Origin: a bacterium
GTDB taxonomy: Bacteria; Auribacterota; UBA3054; JAPLST01
Length of the DNA stretch: 64,000 nt
Assembly: GCA_026417575.1 (NCBI GenBank)
Contig: JAOACZ010000146.1
Span: forward strand, 24,678 to 88,677
Direction of reading: 5' to 3'
The notes beneath the pieces are model-generated. The model was not told the origin of the DNA and searched no databases. It saw nothing but the letters and a program-made list of their open reading frames with translations. Numbering within the stretch: the stretch's first letter is position 1; each line of letters opens with the position of its first letter. The translations under genes and the position numbers were made by a program. This document shows positions 19,001 to 28,134 of the stretch, one piece after another.

Positions 19001-20930
19001 TACGCCCGATCCGGTCCGCGGCTACGACGCGTGCCAACGCAGTTCCGCTACCGGAACATGGTGGTTGATCGGCGACGGAGGTTACGACCTCGGCATGGAA
19101 GTGTATGGCGACGTTACTAACGCGGGATTCATTAATGGCCATGTTTTCGATGCTGAGTCCATGGCACCGATCCAGGGTGCCCTGGTGCTGATTACCAACA
19201 ACGTCTACGTTAACTCGGTGCTCAGTGATTCAAATGGGTTCTACAGTGCACCCGCGCCTGCAGGAACTTATGAGATCGTCGTCAGCAAAGCCAATTATCT
19301 CCCCGCGACCGCCCACGGGGTAGTTGTCACCGTCGGCAGCACAAACACGGTGGATTTCTATTTGGAAGGCTCGTACCTGCACGTCAGCCCCACGAATATC
19401 TCGCGTGTGATGACCCTCAACTCGCAAACGCTCAATCCGCTCGTGCTCAGCAATACCGGGCCGCTGCCGGTGCAATTTACCCTTACTATTCGGAACCTTG
19501 GCGCGTCTACCACACTCGCCGCGCGTATCACCCACGTCAGCATACCGCCGTGTAACGGCTCCTTCCCGCGCAGCTCCACTCGGCCCTCTCTGGCGCGGGC
19601 GCCACGCCGCTCCACGTCACTCGCTCCCACGCCCACAGCGCCCCGTGCGCTCTCTCTCCCACCTGTTACTGCGTACGGATTCAATATTTATCCTGCCTCG
19701 CCTAACGCGCTCATTCGCCTGACGACTGATAATCCCGGCGCGCTCACCACGGTGGGAACGGCCAACACCGGCCCGAATGGCTTCGTGTGTGGCGCGACGT
19801 TCCTCCATGGCGACTTCAGTAAGCTCTACTGCCTGGTGTATGAGGATAACAAGCTGGTCACAGTCAACACCCTCGACGCGAGCGTGACCGTGATTGCCAA
19901 CTGTGCGCCGCCAGCCGGTGAAGATTGGACCGGGCTGGCGGCGGCACCCGATGGGACGATCTATGCCGTCTCGTACACCGGGGCAGCCAGTAAGCTATAT
20001 GCCATCAATCCCACCAACGGCGCCTACTCGCTTGTAGGCTTCATTTCAAATGCCGACCTCATCGTGGGCATTGCGATTAATGCCGCGGGCGAAATGTACG
20101 GGCTCGATATCGGCAACGATATTTTGGTGCGCATCAATCGGACAACAGGTGCCGGTACCCAAATCGGTTCAATCGGGTTTAATGCCAACTATGCGCAAGA
20201 CCTCGCATTTGATCTACAACATAACGTCCTCTACCTCGCGGCATACAATGCATCTACCGATCGTGGTGAGCTCCGCGTGGCTGATACCACGACCGGAAAT
20301 TCGGTGCTGATCGGCCAGTTCGGCTCCAGCCAAACGGAAGTAGATGGCTTTGCCACTATGACACTGCCCCCAGCCCCGTGGGCGCGTGCAGAAACAAATG
20401 CCGGTGCCTTAGCCGCAGGCGAGGCGCGGACAGTGCAAATCACCTTTGACGCCTCCGTGGTCTCGAATGCTGGTGAGTACCTTGCGGAACTGCTGCTCCG
20501 CGGGACGTTTGTCAATGCCGTACCGCCGGTACCCTTGAAAATGACCATCTTGGCAGAGCCGGTGATTAGTGCGCCCAGCCTGCTTAACTTCGGTGACGTG
20601 CTGATCGGCGAGAGTACAAACCTGCTCCTGACCATCAGCAATGTTGGTTTCGGCATGCTGACAGGCCAAATCTCCGCTGTCAACGCACCATTTGGTATTA
20701 GTGGCAGCGCGGCCTACGCCATTCCAGCTGGGCACACGTCCTCTCACACGCTCACCTTCACGCCGCCGGCGGAAAGCTCCTACACGAACGTGGCTGTTCT
20801 CACCGGCGGCGGGGGGGCCACGGTGACCCTGATTGGCACGGGCATTCCCGAGCCAGCGGTCCCAGTGGCAGCGTGCATGCTCGCCTCCGCTCTGCTTCGC
20901 CGCGCGTGGCGCGTCGTCCGCCGAGGCTAA
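16068..20930 (+). CDS. very large secreted adhesin-like protein: tandem MAM/choice-of-anchor-like domains, carboxypeptidase-regulatory-like domain, propeller-like region, ASH-like domain, PEP-CTERM tail
   Basis: Two tandem EGFN...LPAGW...YEGTHFV+F...YGNNCYLD+V+I blocks; GHVFDAESMAPIQGALVLITNN...DSNGFYSAPAPAGTYEIVVSKANY; C-terminus IPEPAVPVAACMLASALLRRAWRVVRR. Confidence 0.85.
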   Translation: MRTPSGAAVVALSIVAVQAIAGTLLFEGFNQDSLPAGWTVSNQEPLTFVTSSGNPTAAPYEGTHFVKFASYTYSSGTRSLLTSPAISTLGKYNITVTFAWHRDSGWASSQDRVIVRWSTNGTTWSGTNTYLRYSTTTGWTMQTCPLPAAAANQPTLYVRFEFVSAYGNNCYLDAVRITGTYPGEPSPPAQLVATATSSSDITLTWQRNATGDVVMIATNTLALFGIPSNGVAYAEGDTLAGGGGVLYLGTGTVLHLSGLQSGTRYYFRAWSVSTLTNYSDSLDAEATTDFILPINEGFNSPLLPAGWSISNSTYLTIVSSSTSPSATPYEGTHFVRFNSFNASSGTYASLISPRFSSLGSFAAIVVDFAWHQDPGWPSDNDSVTLQWSTNGTHWASVQTFYRLAPQTGWTLQRAFLPLAALGHPRMQVRFHFLSQYGNNCYLDDVHIFAVEHNLYLKPAQQAGDGTPGATVPYTLELRNLTGADRGVLLTYHSPWPSSGPAMTGIIPHGGTTNISLSVQVPTSAIDSQTSTTLVQAVTADYLYTNTAIVITRCIWTYRPICEWFQTSLGAWTNYFTGPTNSGWYWDWWWQAAAHEQETGGTNWLVSPAIDLNHGWADSLRLSFWFGVEDDLLYPEGVYLVTGNRNPNFGKLTRLADIQYVAGNWLLNELDITTYRTNVPVYLAFDYISTNPYQLITGVCIEALKTGIDNAVLRGPATFAMTSYATTPIITGAVAIAAETGTGGPATLVEAQLGFGPHALLPNDTDWTWFPATYAGADGAYDVFTAAPQLTLAGTLRYCYRFRRGNATWVYADLNGSHDGFHTNLTGVAHVAMLPPQGALLRHQTISLDWQFGPSSYVNPSNTPPLYRESADDLSLPYDAILNSIRVGGLYWGVGRQNLEQGFWVRVYAHGVTNPAALLHEQHVPGYACEEWLGMDSYGYHDYKYHVALSPPLYVPAGTTVWISVQHEVRAGTFWSLLDTPDPVRGYDACQRSSATGTWWLIGDGGYDLGMEVYGDVTNAGFINGHVFDAESMAPIQGALVLITNNVYVNSVLSDSNGFYSAPAPAGTYEIVVSKANYLPATAHGVVVTVGSTNTVDFYLEGSYLHVSPTNISRVMTLNSQTLNPLVLSNTGPLPVQFTLTIRNLGASTTLAARITHVSIPPCNGSFPRSSTRPSLARAPRRSTSLAPTPTAPRALSLPPVTAYGFNIYPASPNALIRLTTDNPGALTTVGTANTGPNGFVCGATFLHGDFSKLYCLVYEDNKLVTVNTLDASVTVIANCAPPAGEDWTGLAAAPDGTIYAVSYTGAASKLYAINPTNGAYSLVGFISNADLIVGIAINAAGEMYGLDIGNDILVRINRTTGAGTQIGSIGFNANYAQDLAFDLQHNVLYLAAYNASTDRGELRVADTTTGNSVLIGQFGSSQTEVDGFATMTLPPAPWARAETNAGALAAGEARTVQITFDASVVSNAGEYLAELLLRGTFVNAVPPVPLKMTILAEPVISAPSLLNFGDVLIGESTNLLLTISNVGFGMLTGQISAVNAPFGISGSAAYAIPAGHTSSHTLTFTPPAESSYTNVAVLTGGGGATVTLIGTGIPEPAVPVAACMLASALLRRAWRVVRRG

Positions 20931-21207
20931 TTCATAGGCGCATGGCGAGTGCACGCCGCACAAACAGCTGCGCAGCGAAAGCAGGTGGTCGCGAGACTAC
21001 ACACCGGGTCGTCTGCGCCTCCGCGTGGTAGCTGCGCCGTTTAACCCTCACCTCAGCCAGCCACGCAACGAGGGCATGCCCTGCATGCCAAGCAGCAATC
21101 GACCAAAAAGGCAGGTTGAAAAGCCCCGCCCGTGGCGGTCATCCAGCACCTAATGCAGCAAACCGCCGGCCGCAATGTGCCCGTACACCCGGCCTCTGCC
21201 ACCGATG

Positions 21208-21480
21208 TCACTCCGCGCACTGAGACTCCAAGAGGCTCGTCACCGCACGCAACTCCCACGTCATCGCGTGGGTGTTAAATACCAGCTCGAATAGATCAGC
21301 ACCTGCGCGAACCGCGAAGTGAAGAAACGTCGTGGCGCCGTGGCGTGACTCCCACGTGTAGGTGACTTCTTCCACGCGATACGTGCGGCCACTCCACACA
21401 AACGTGACTGGCACCAATTTGCGCCCAGCCGTGTTAAACACGGTGTACACCTTGATGCGCTCATTGACAAACGTACTCAT
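21208..21480 (-). CDS. small conserved hypothetical protein (DUF6504-like, tentative)
   Basis: MSTFVNERIKVYTVFNTAGRKLVPVTFVWSGRTYRVEEVTYTWESRHGATTFLHFAVRAGADLFELVFNTHAMTWEL; family name from memory. Confidence 0.6.
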   Translation of the reverse strand: MSTFVNERIKVYTVFNTAGRKLVPVTFVWSGRTYRVEEVTYTWESRHGATTFLHFAVRAGADLFELVFNTHAMTWELRAVTSLLESQCAE

Positions 21481-21565
21481 CGCCACAGCCTACTGCCTGC
21501 GCGCAGCCAATCTCGTGCCGCTCGTGTGCCCGTAGCGGCCTTGAATCCGCAGCCATCCCCTGTGG

Positions 21566-22171
21566 TTATTTCACACGCCGGTACAAGCCCACCACGACGC
21601 CGATAATCTCCACCCGCGAGGTGTCCGTGAAAACCAACGGCGCCATGGTAGGGTTCTCTGCCACAAGCCGAATGCGCTGCGCGCCGTCGCGAAAAAAACG
21701 TTTTACCGTGACTTCGTCATCCACGCGCACAACCACAATGTCACCGTTCCGCGCGGTGGGTTGGTGGTGCACAAGGACAAAGTCGCCATCCCGAATACCT
21801 GCGTTGATCATACTATCCCCGCGCACTTGCAGGGCAAACGTGTGCTGAGGATCCGCGACAAGTCCGCCGCAGGGGAGGGTCCCGCTAATATGCTCCGGCG
21901 CCAGTACGGGCTGGCCCGCGGCCACGTGCCCCACAATCGGTATCTCCCACGCCGGCCGTTCGCTGTGAAGAAGTCGCAGCGCCCGCGCATGATCCTTGCG
22001 CTGCACCAGCACGCCTTTCTTGCACAAGGCGCGAATGTAGCCTTGCACAGTACCAATGGCTTTCACGTGCAGCGCTGCGGCTAATTCACGCAACGTCGGT
22101 GGGTACCCGTGCGCACGCTGAAACGCTTGAATGCACTCCACTACGCGCTGTTGTTTCTTTGTCAGGTTCAT
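21566..22171 (-). CDS. lexA: LexA repressor
   Basis: MNLTKKQQRVVECIQAFQRAHGYPPTLRELAAALHV HTH; cleavage-site-like VGHVAAGQP; GDSMINAGIRDGD Ser and VTVKRF Lys. ATG 22171 chosen over the track start 22276. Confidence 0.96.
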   Translation of the reverse strand: MNLTKKQQRVVECIQAFQRAHGYPPTLRELAAALHVKAIGTVQGYIRALCKKGVLVQRKDHARALRLLHSERPAWEIPIVGHVAAGQPVLAPEHISGTLPCGGLVADPQHTFALQVRGDSMINAGIRDGDFVLVHHQPTARNGDIVVVRVDDEVTVKRFFRDGAQRIRLVAENPTMAPLVFTDTSRVEIIGVVVGLYRRVK

Positions 22172-22178
22172 CACCCAT

Positions 22179-22207
22179 AGTATAGCATACATTTGTATGT
22201 ATGTCAA
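22179..22207 (-). promoter_or_regulatory. lexA promoter TTGACA-N17-TATACT with embedded palindrome CATAC-AAAT-GTATG (22186-22199)
   Basis: Direct sequence reading; -10 ends 7 nt before the lexA ATG. Confidence 0.75.
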
Positions 22208-22449
22208 GAGGGAACAACTCGCCTTGACCCGGCGACCGGCTTTGGCCGACGCGGAGCGTAACTGCCGCCTTTTCACGCCTCACCGCAAGTTCTGCGACGC
22301 TCATCCACCATAAATAACGCATGTTGCCAGCATGAGTTGGCTGTACCGGCCTGTCAGGCGTGCCAGGCCACTACCTGGAAAGCCATGACGGCGCACAAGG
22401 ACACAGCCGCACCACACGGGCACCGTCGCCAAACTTGAGCCGGGGTGGT

Positions 22450-22478
22450 TGCTGATTTCCGCGCTTCTTGCTACAATG
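22450..22478 (+). promoter_or_regulatory. sigma70-like promoter TTGCTG-N17-TACAAT upstream of the cobalamin adenosyltransferase gene
   Basis: Direct sequence match, 22 nt before ATG 22501. Confidence 0.6.
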
Positions 22479-22500
22479 GCGGGGCACGTAGGAATCCAGC

Positions 22501-23076
22501 ATGAAGCATCGCTCCGCGCGTCATACAGCAGGCTCGGCCCGACACATTCCCGGTGCGGGGGACGACGGCTTCACAAGCCTCCTCCATGGGAAAGTAGCGA
22601 AGACGCATCCGTTGATCGCCGCGCTCGGAGCATTGGATGAAGTCAACGCCATGTTGGGCTTAGCGCTCGCCCATGAGTTGGATCAGGCCACGCGGCATGA
22701 AGTAACCCTGATGCAACAGTACATCTATCAAGTCTCCGCTGCGGTAGCGGCGCGAGGAACGTGGGTCACGGAACCGCCAGCGGGAGAGCTTGTGCAGCAC
22801 ATGGACCGCGTGATCGCCGAGTTACAGGACGAACTGCCGCACGAACGCGGGTTTATTCAGTATGCGGGATGCCCAGGGCCGGCGGCCTTACAAGTGGCAC
22901 GCGCAATTTGCCGGCGCGCGGAACTGGCTCTCTGGCATGCGGCAGCAACCGCATCACTTCCGCACGAGCTGGTGCAGGTGGTCAACCGTATGTCCTTGTG
23001 GATGTACCACGTTGCCCGCCGCGCGAATCTGAATCTCGGCCAGCACGAACAGAAAATCAAAGGCCCTGCTAAATAA
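22501..23076 (+). CDS. cob(I)yrinic acid a,c-diamide / cob(I)alamin adenosyltransferase, PduO type
   Basis: GDDGFTSLLHGKVAKTHPLIAALGALDEVNAMLGLA; AICRRAELAL; VVNRMSLWMYHVARRAN. Confidence 0.88.
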   Translation: MKHRSARHTAGSARHIPGAGDDGFTSLLHGKVAKTHPLIAALGALDEVNAMLGLALAHELDQATRHEVTLMQQYIYQVSAAVAARGTWVTEPPAGELVQHMDRVIAELQDELPHERGFIQYAGCPGPAALQVARAICRRAELALWHAAATASLPHELVQVVNRMSLWMYHVARRANLNLGQHEQKIKGPAK

Positions 23077-23203
23077 CCTCCAGCGCCTCGCAACGCCGCA
23101 GTGCTGCCTGATGCAGAGAATACGGGATCGCGCTAGCCCGCTACGGGCACCGACCGCTTATGCGCCGTCAGGGCGCCCCAGCCGCATCGCCGCGGCACTG
23201 CCA

Positions 23204-23836
23204 CTACAGTAGCCCGTCCAACAGCGGCACACGCGTGGACCGCTCCAGCGCCTCTCGATATTTCGGGCGATAGGTATAGAAATTCCGCACAGTGAACTCC
23301 ACCGGCGTATCACCAGCAAAAATGCTACTTTGAAATGCCGTCGGTTTCACCGTAGTCTCGAGCTGAATGTTGTCCGACACCGTGTAGCGGTAAAAATTCT
23401 TTCGTGTCACTGGTTGCGCCGTGTAGCGGCGCTCGAGCTGGTCCAGCAAGTGAACACGCTTGTCATTGTCAAGCGGCGCAAACACCATCTCAATCGCGAC
23501 CACGCGTCCCTCCTGGTTAAAGTAGATGGTTTTGACACATGTGACGATGACGTTGGGGCGTGCCTGGCCAATACCTAGGCGATCCTCCGGGACTGCAAGC
23601 ACGACGTACGACTGCGCATCAAGCTCTGACGTCGGTTTCGGCGCCGGTTTGTAGCGTGCATGCTGATTGCTGACTGCCTCGCGCGTCATGCCAAAGTAGG
23701 TCCCGTGAATGGCAACCCGCGCCACATCCGGCCCCCAGTCCGATGGCAAATCCAAGGTCGTACTGTCTGCACTTACAGCGCCACGGCAGAAGCTCCATAC
23801 AGCGAGCAATCCCAGATAGACACATGCGCGTTGCAT
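23204..23836 (-). CDS. hypothetical exported protein
   Basis: Start MQRACVYLGLLAVWSFCRGAVSADS (signal peptide) preceded by AAGGGAG; the track start at 23929 lies upstream of a TATAAT box. Confidence 0.7.
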   Translation of the reverse strand: MQRACVYLGLLAVWSFCRGAVSADSTTLDLPSDWGPDVARVAIHGTYFGMTREAVSNQHARYKPAPKPTSELDAQSYVVLAVPEDRLGIGQARPNVIVTCVKTIYFNQEGRVVAIEMVFAPLDNDKRVHLLDQLERRYTAQPVTRKNFYRYTVSDNIQLETTVKPTAFQSSIFAGDTPVEFTVRNFYTYRPKYREALERSTRVPLLDGLL

Positions 23837-24186
23837 ACCAGCTCCCTTGATGAGGGTTACCTCGCTCATTCGATTATACCAAAGATCGCCCTTTGCTACC
23901 AGCCACGGGGCGTGTCCACCATCTAGCAACTACTTGCACGGACCTGAAAGGTTGCCAGCACGCCAGCGACGCCATGAGTAGGCGCACGGTGCGATGACTG
24001 GGGGCCGCGTACGCTGCGCGCGCTTCGTGCATAAAAGTGCTCGCTGCGCCGTCATAAGTGCCGAGTGAGTGTGAGACTGCCCCCGGGCCGGCCATGGCTG
24101 CTTCTGATCTTGAAAACCCCCTCCATGTGCCCGTGCGTATCTGTCTGTTGCAGCAGGAACACAGAACCGGCCTTTCTTTTGCCGTA

Positions 24187-26526
24187 TCACGTTTGTGTGA
24201 CAGGCTTTTGCCGCCGCGTGGTGCGGATGAGTGGCACGCGGGTGGTTACTCCTCGCGGGCACCGCCGCGGCGTGCCGTTAATCTCTACGCTGAGAGGAGC
24301 TTCAGGTGTAAGCTCAACATGTTTTTGCGTTACGCGCAGCTGCACTCTCACTCCCTGCCAACTCAGCTCCAACGCACACGCCTTCCATCCACGTGGCAAG
24401 CGCGGGCGGAGGCTGAGCACATCACTTTGATACGCGGGCAGCATACCCAAAAACCCGAACACAACGCACTGCCACAAGGCACCGGCATTGGCCGCGTGAA
24501 TACCCTCTGCCGCGTCGCGCCCTGCCCCAACATCCATATCTCGCGCGGTGACAAAATACTGCCAGGCCTTTCGCGCCAGCCCCAGCCGCGTCGCAATAAT
24601 GGCATGCGTGGAGACAGACAAGGATGAGTCATGAGTCGTGTACGGCTCGTAAAACGCGAGCGCGCGCGCCACCATCTCATCGCTGAAATCTTTAGGAAAT
24701 AACTGCATCATCAGGAGCACATCCGCTTGCTTCAAAGCCCGCGAGCGATACAACCGCTCCTGCGCGACGAAGCAGCCAAACGGCTTGCGCCGGTCTTTCC
24801 AGTACACTTTGAAATCTATGGGTGCTTTGGAAAGGAAATCCGCTGATTGCAAAATCACCTTGTGTTCAGGACTGTACGGAATGAGCAACGTATTGGCAAG
24901 CCGCCGCCACTCGCGTGCTTCCCGCGCAGTGAGGCGCAAGCGCTGGGCCAGCCGTGCCAATGCCGGCTCATTCTGGCGCGTCGCGTAAAGATGGGCAGCA
25001 ATGGTCAGGGCGTAGGCGGCCGTAAAGTTGGTGTAGGCGTTGTCGTCGGCGGCGTGTGCATACTCATCCGGACCCATCACGCACAACAGGTGCGCATGTG
25101 GCGAGCCGGGGAGATGATCAATCCGCGCGCGCCAGTACCGTGCTACCTCAAAAATAATCTCAGCCGCCACGCTGCGGAGAAACTCTTGATCGCGCGTTGC
25201 GCAGAGATAGTGCCACAGCGCCAGCACCACATCCGACGAAATGTGAATTTCATGATCAGCATACTGAAACGACGGGCACTCCTCCGCGCCAGAAGAACCG
25301 GACTCCCAGGCGAAACGGGCGCCAGGATAGCCCAGTCGAGCAGCATTACGCCGCGCGCCGGGGAGAGTCGTGGCGCGATACGTGAGCAGGAGCCGCGCCC
25401 ACTCCGGCACACAATAAATAAAAAACGGTGCAATAAAGAGCTCGCTGTCCCAATGAATGCGGCCCCAGTATGCATCGCCGCCATTGGCTTTGGCGTCAAT
25501 CGCGGCGCGCGGATGACGTGGATGGGCACGCAGGAGGTGGTACAGGGACGCACGCAGTGCCCGTTGAGAAGCTTCGTCACCCTCAATGCGCACGTCAGCA
25601 CGCGCCCACAACGCGTCCCACAGAGCGCGATGTTCGGCGTAGCACGCCTCGTCACCCGCCGCACACGCGCGCGTCACGGCCGCAAGAGCGGCACGACGCG
25701 GTTGCCGCGCATCTAGGCACGTAACCACCGCTGTCACTTTCGTCACCCGCCATGTCGCGCCCTGGCTCAGTTGGCGCGTGCAGCGCAGTGCGACGCGCCG
25801 CCCCCTTTGCATCACCTGCCAGCGCGTGGCGCCAGCCACCCGCGCACACACCGCCGCCGCGCGCCCGTCGGCCAGCTCCACACTGATCCCTAGCACACCC
25901 TCGTTCCGCCCCCACGTCGCACACCGCGCAAAATGATCATACCCGTTCGTGCGCACATTCCCATCCAAAAACGGCTCAACCCGCACCTCCGCTCGCCCAC
26001 GCTCTATCGCCACGTCTACACACTGCCACAGAACCAACTGCGCGGGTAAATGCACATACTGATGAAACGCGACCTCAAGCTCCGCACCCGTCTGCGTCAG
26101 CCACCGCACCCGTCGGTGGACGCACCCATCCCGTAAGTCCAGCCAGTAGGCAAATGCGCTCAGGCGACTGTGCTCCATGTCCAGTTTCTCCCCGTCAGCC
26201 CACACCGCCAGGCCTAAGGGAAACGGCAAGTTTACCATCTGCTCGTTCAGAAGTGGGTGCCGGTCCATGAATCCCGGCACGTACGTCCCCCACTTGCTCT
26301 TCGCGGTGCGAAAGGTCTCGATTGTCACATTCCCTGGGGTGCGTAGAAACGTCACGTCTTGCGGATCGTCTGTCAGCCCTTCAGGCAGGCTCGCTCGCAC
26401 GTTGAGCAGACCACCCCCCATCGTGAACAACGCTTCGTAATGACGATTCTGCGCGACGTCGAATGCCGGCCACTCCAACGCCCAGCCTGGGACCGGTTCC
26501 GCATCAGCAAAGAGAGGAGCACTCAT
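24187..26526 (-). CDS. glycoside hydrolase family 65 (maltose/kojibiose phosphorylase-like)
   Basis: WGRIHWDSELFIAPFFIY; GARFAWESGSSGAEECP; VMGPDEYAHAADDNAYTNFTAAYAL; KQADVLLMMQLFP. Confidence 0.92.
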   Translation of the reverse strand: MSAPLFADAEPVPGWALEWPAFDVAQNRHYEALFTMGGGLLNVRASLPEGLTDDPQDVTFLRTPGNVTIETFRTAKSKWGTYVPGFMDRHPLLNEQMVNLPFPLGLAVWADGEKLDMEHSRLSAFAYWLDLRDGCVHRRVRWLTQTGAELEVAFHQYVHLPAQLVLWQCVDVAIERGRAEVRVEPFLDGNVRTNGYDHFARCATWGRNEGVLGISVELADGRAAAVCARVAGATRWQVMQRGRRVALRCTRQLSQGATWRVTKVTAVVTCLDARQPRRAALAAVTRACAAGDEACYAEHRALWDALWARADVRIEGDEASQRALRASLYHLLRAHPRHPRAAIDAKANGGDAYWGRIHWDSELFIAPFFIYCVPEWARLLLTYRATTLPGARRNAARLGYPGARFAWESGSSGAEECPSFQYADHEIHISSDVVLALWHYLCATRDQEFLRSVAAEIIFEVARYWRARIDHLPGSPHAHLLCVMGPDEYAHAADDNAYTNFTAAYALTIAAHLYATRQNEPALARLAQRLRLTAREAREWRRLANTLLIPYSPEHKVILQSADFLSKAPIDFKVYWKDRRKPFGCFVAQERLYRSRALKQADVLLMMQLFPKDFSDEMVARALAFYEPYTTHDSSLSVSTHAIIATRLGLARKAWQYFVTARDMDVGAGRDAAEGIHAANAGALWQCVVFGFLGMLPAYQSDVLSLRPRLPRGWKACALELSWQGVRVQLRVTQKHVELTPEAPLSVEINGTPRRCPRGVTTRVPLIRTTRRQKPVTQT

Positions 26527-26623
26527 ACGATGCCACACTGCCGTGATACACGCACAAGACACACGGTGCGAAGACGAGTACCTGTACGCCCCGAGCGACT
26601 AAGGCAGACACGAGCGGAAAGCC

Positions 26624-27382
26624 TTACGGTGTGGAAGCTGTTGCTTGGACCGGTTGCCCCGCACGCAAGCGCGCCCAATCTGCTGCAGCCTTGTTCAGCG
26701 CATCTTTGTAGGCGTATTCCAGCGTGGTTTGCACGAGTCGTTCACCAGGCACCACATAACATTTCTGGCTCACACGTGCGTAGCCTTTGTAATGCCCAAG
26801 CCGCTCGTAATTGCGATTGTACACACCCAGCGACACCGTGGCTTCCTTCTCGTAATGCACCGGCACGCCCACAAAGGCCAGCAAGCTTACGTAGTCCACC
26901 ACATTCCACGCCCACCAATACCAGGGTGTCGCGCCTTGCACCGCCTCATTGCCGCTTTTGCCATCGAGAATCAACGCGGTGGCCAGCGGCGCGAGGGCGA
27001 TTTCCTGCTTGTCTTCTTTCGTCACCACCGCGCGAGCGAAGTTACGCTCCTCGAGCTCGTTTTTAACCAATGTACGCAACGTACCGATGTCGCCGTACTG
27101 CTCGCGATCCGTTATTTCGTAGCGGAAACCCAGCGCCACAGAAATTGCGTGAGCGATTGTTTTGCCAATCTTGGTGATGGTATAGCCCACGCCGCCTGAC
27201 GGGCCGTAGGTTCGATCCTTACCCACCAGGTAGGTTTGCTTGTACACGAAACCTTTCAGTTCAATGCGGTCCGCAGGCACAGTCACGTCAGGCGCTTCCG
27301 TCAGAGTGCTTTTCAAAACCGGGGCACACGCAGTGCAGAATAACGCAGCGATAGAAGGTAACATGTAACACAACGAGTTCAT
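26624..27382 (-). CDS. hypothetical lipoprotein
   Basis: MNSLCYMLPSIAALFCTACAPV lipobox; GGGAGG upstream; start 27382 chosen over the track start 27625. Confidence 0.75.
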   Translation of the reverse strand: MNSLCYMLPSIAALFCTACAPVLKSTLTEAPDVTVPADRIELKGFVYKQTYLVGKDRTYGPSGGVGYTITKIGKTIAHAISVALGFRYEITDREQYGDIGTLRTLVKNELEERNFARAVVTKEDKQEIALAPLATALILDGKSGNEAVQGATPWYWWAWNVVDYVSLLAFVGVPVHYEKEATVSLGVYNRNYERLGHYKGYARVSQKCYVVPGERLVQTTLEYAYKDALNKAAADWARLRAGQPVQATASTP

Positions 27383-27412
27383 GACAGGCCTCCCGAGGTT
27401 TATGGATGGCTC

Positions 27413-27441
27413 ATTATACTTTATTTTCCAGCGCCCCGCAA
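27413..27441 (-). promoter_or_regulatory. sigma70-like promoter TTGCGG-N17-TATAAT for the 27382 lipoprotein gene
   Basis: Direct sequence match on the minus strand. Confidence 0.6.
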
Positions 27442-27561
27442 CGGCTATAAAGATGCCGTTCTGCCAAGCAGCAACGTGTGACGTGCGCTGCGCAGTGGCC
27501 GGGGCCCTCCGGAAAAAAAGGATGAACGTCTCCCATTCACGCGCAAGTCGTGTGAATCCCG

Positions 27562-27725
27562 TTCGACGGAGGGGCACCAGCCATGGTGCCCGCAAGGTGC
27601 GCGAGAAAATTCGTGACCGAAACAAGGCGCGGGTTCAATCAACATTTTTTGTCAATTGCAAACAGCGGTTTGCGTCGGTTGAATTCGTGCGGAAGGGGTT
27701 CACGTGAACACGCAGTCGCCGAGGC
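27562..27725. repeat. 164-bp direct repeat, copy A (interspersed palindromic mosaic family)
   Basis: Matches 27863-28026 with two mismatches by eye. Confidence 0.9.
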
Positions 27726-27862
27726 CGGCGACCCTCCCAATCAACATTTTTTGTCGGGTCCGGACACCATTTCACGTCGTGTGAATTTGTCGGGGGCGGC
27801 ACCGGCCACGGTGGTCGCATGATGCGCATGAAATGAGCCCCGCGCAGGTCGCGTCAATCACA

Positions 27863-28026
27863 TTCGACGGAGGGGCACCAGCCATGGTACCCGCAAGGTG
27901 CGCGAGAAAATTCGTGACCGAAACAAGGCGCGGGTTCAATCAACATTTTTTGTCAATTGCAAACGGCGGTTTGCGTCGGTTGAATTCGTGCGGAAGGGGT
28001 TCACGTGAACACGCAGTCGCCGAGGC
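27863..28026. repeat. 164-bp direct repeat, copy B
   Basis: Offset +301 from copy A. Confidence 0.9.
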
Positions 28027-28134
28027 TAGCGGTCCTACGAAAGAAAATGAGAATGGTGGCCTGTGGCGGTTGGGTTCGTGCGGGGTGGTTCGTGTGAAGA
28101 AGCGGGCAGCGGGGCCGGTGCCCCTCCCGCAAAT

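Noticed and set aside
27620-27660. tRNA-like T-loop string GGTTCAATC in the repeats
   Set aside because: No acceptor or anticodon stems could be assembled around it; part of the repeat module.
27445-28134. CRISPR-like array
   Set aside because: Repeat units are long (about 90-164 bp), few and mosaic; no regular short repeats with unique spacers and no cas genes.
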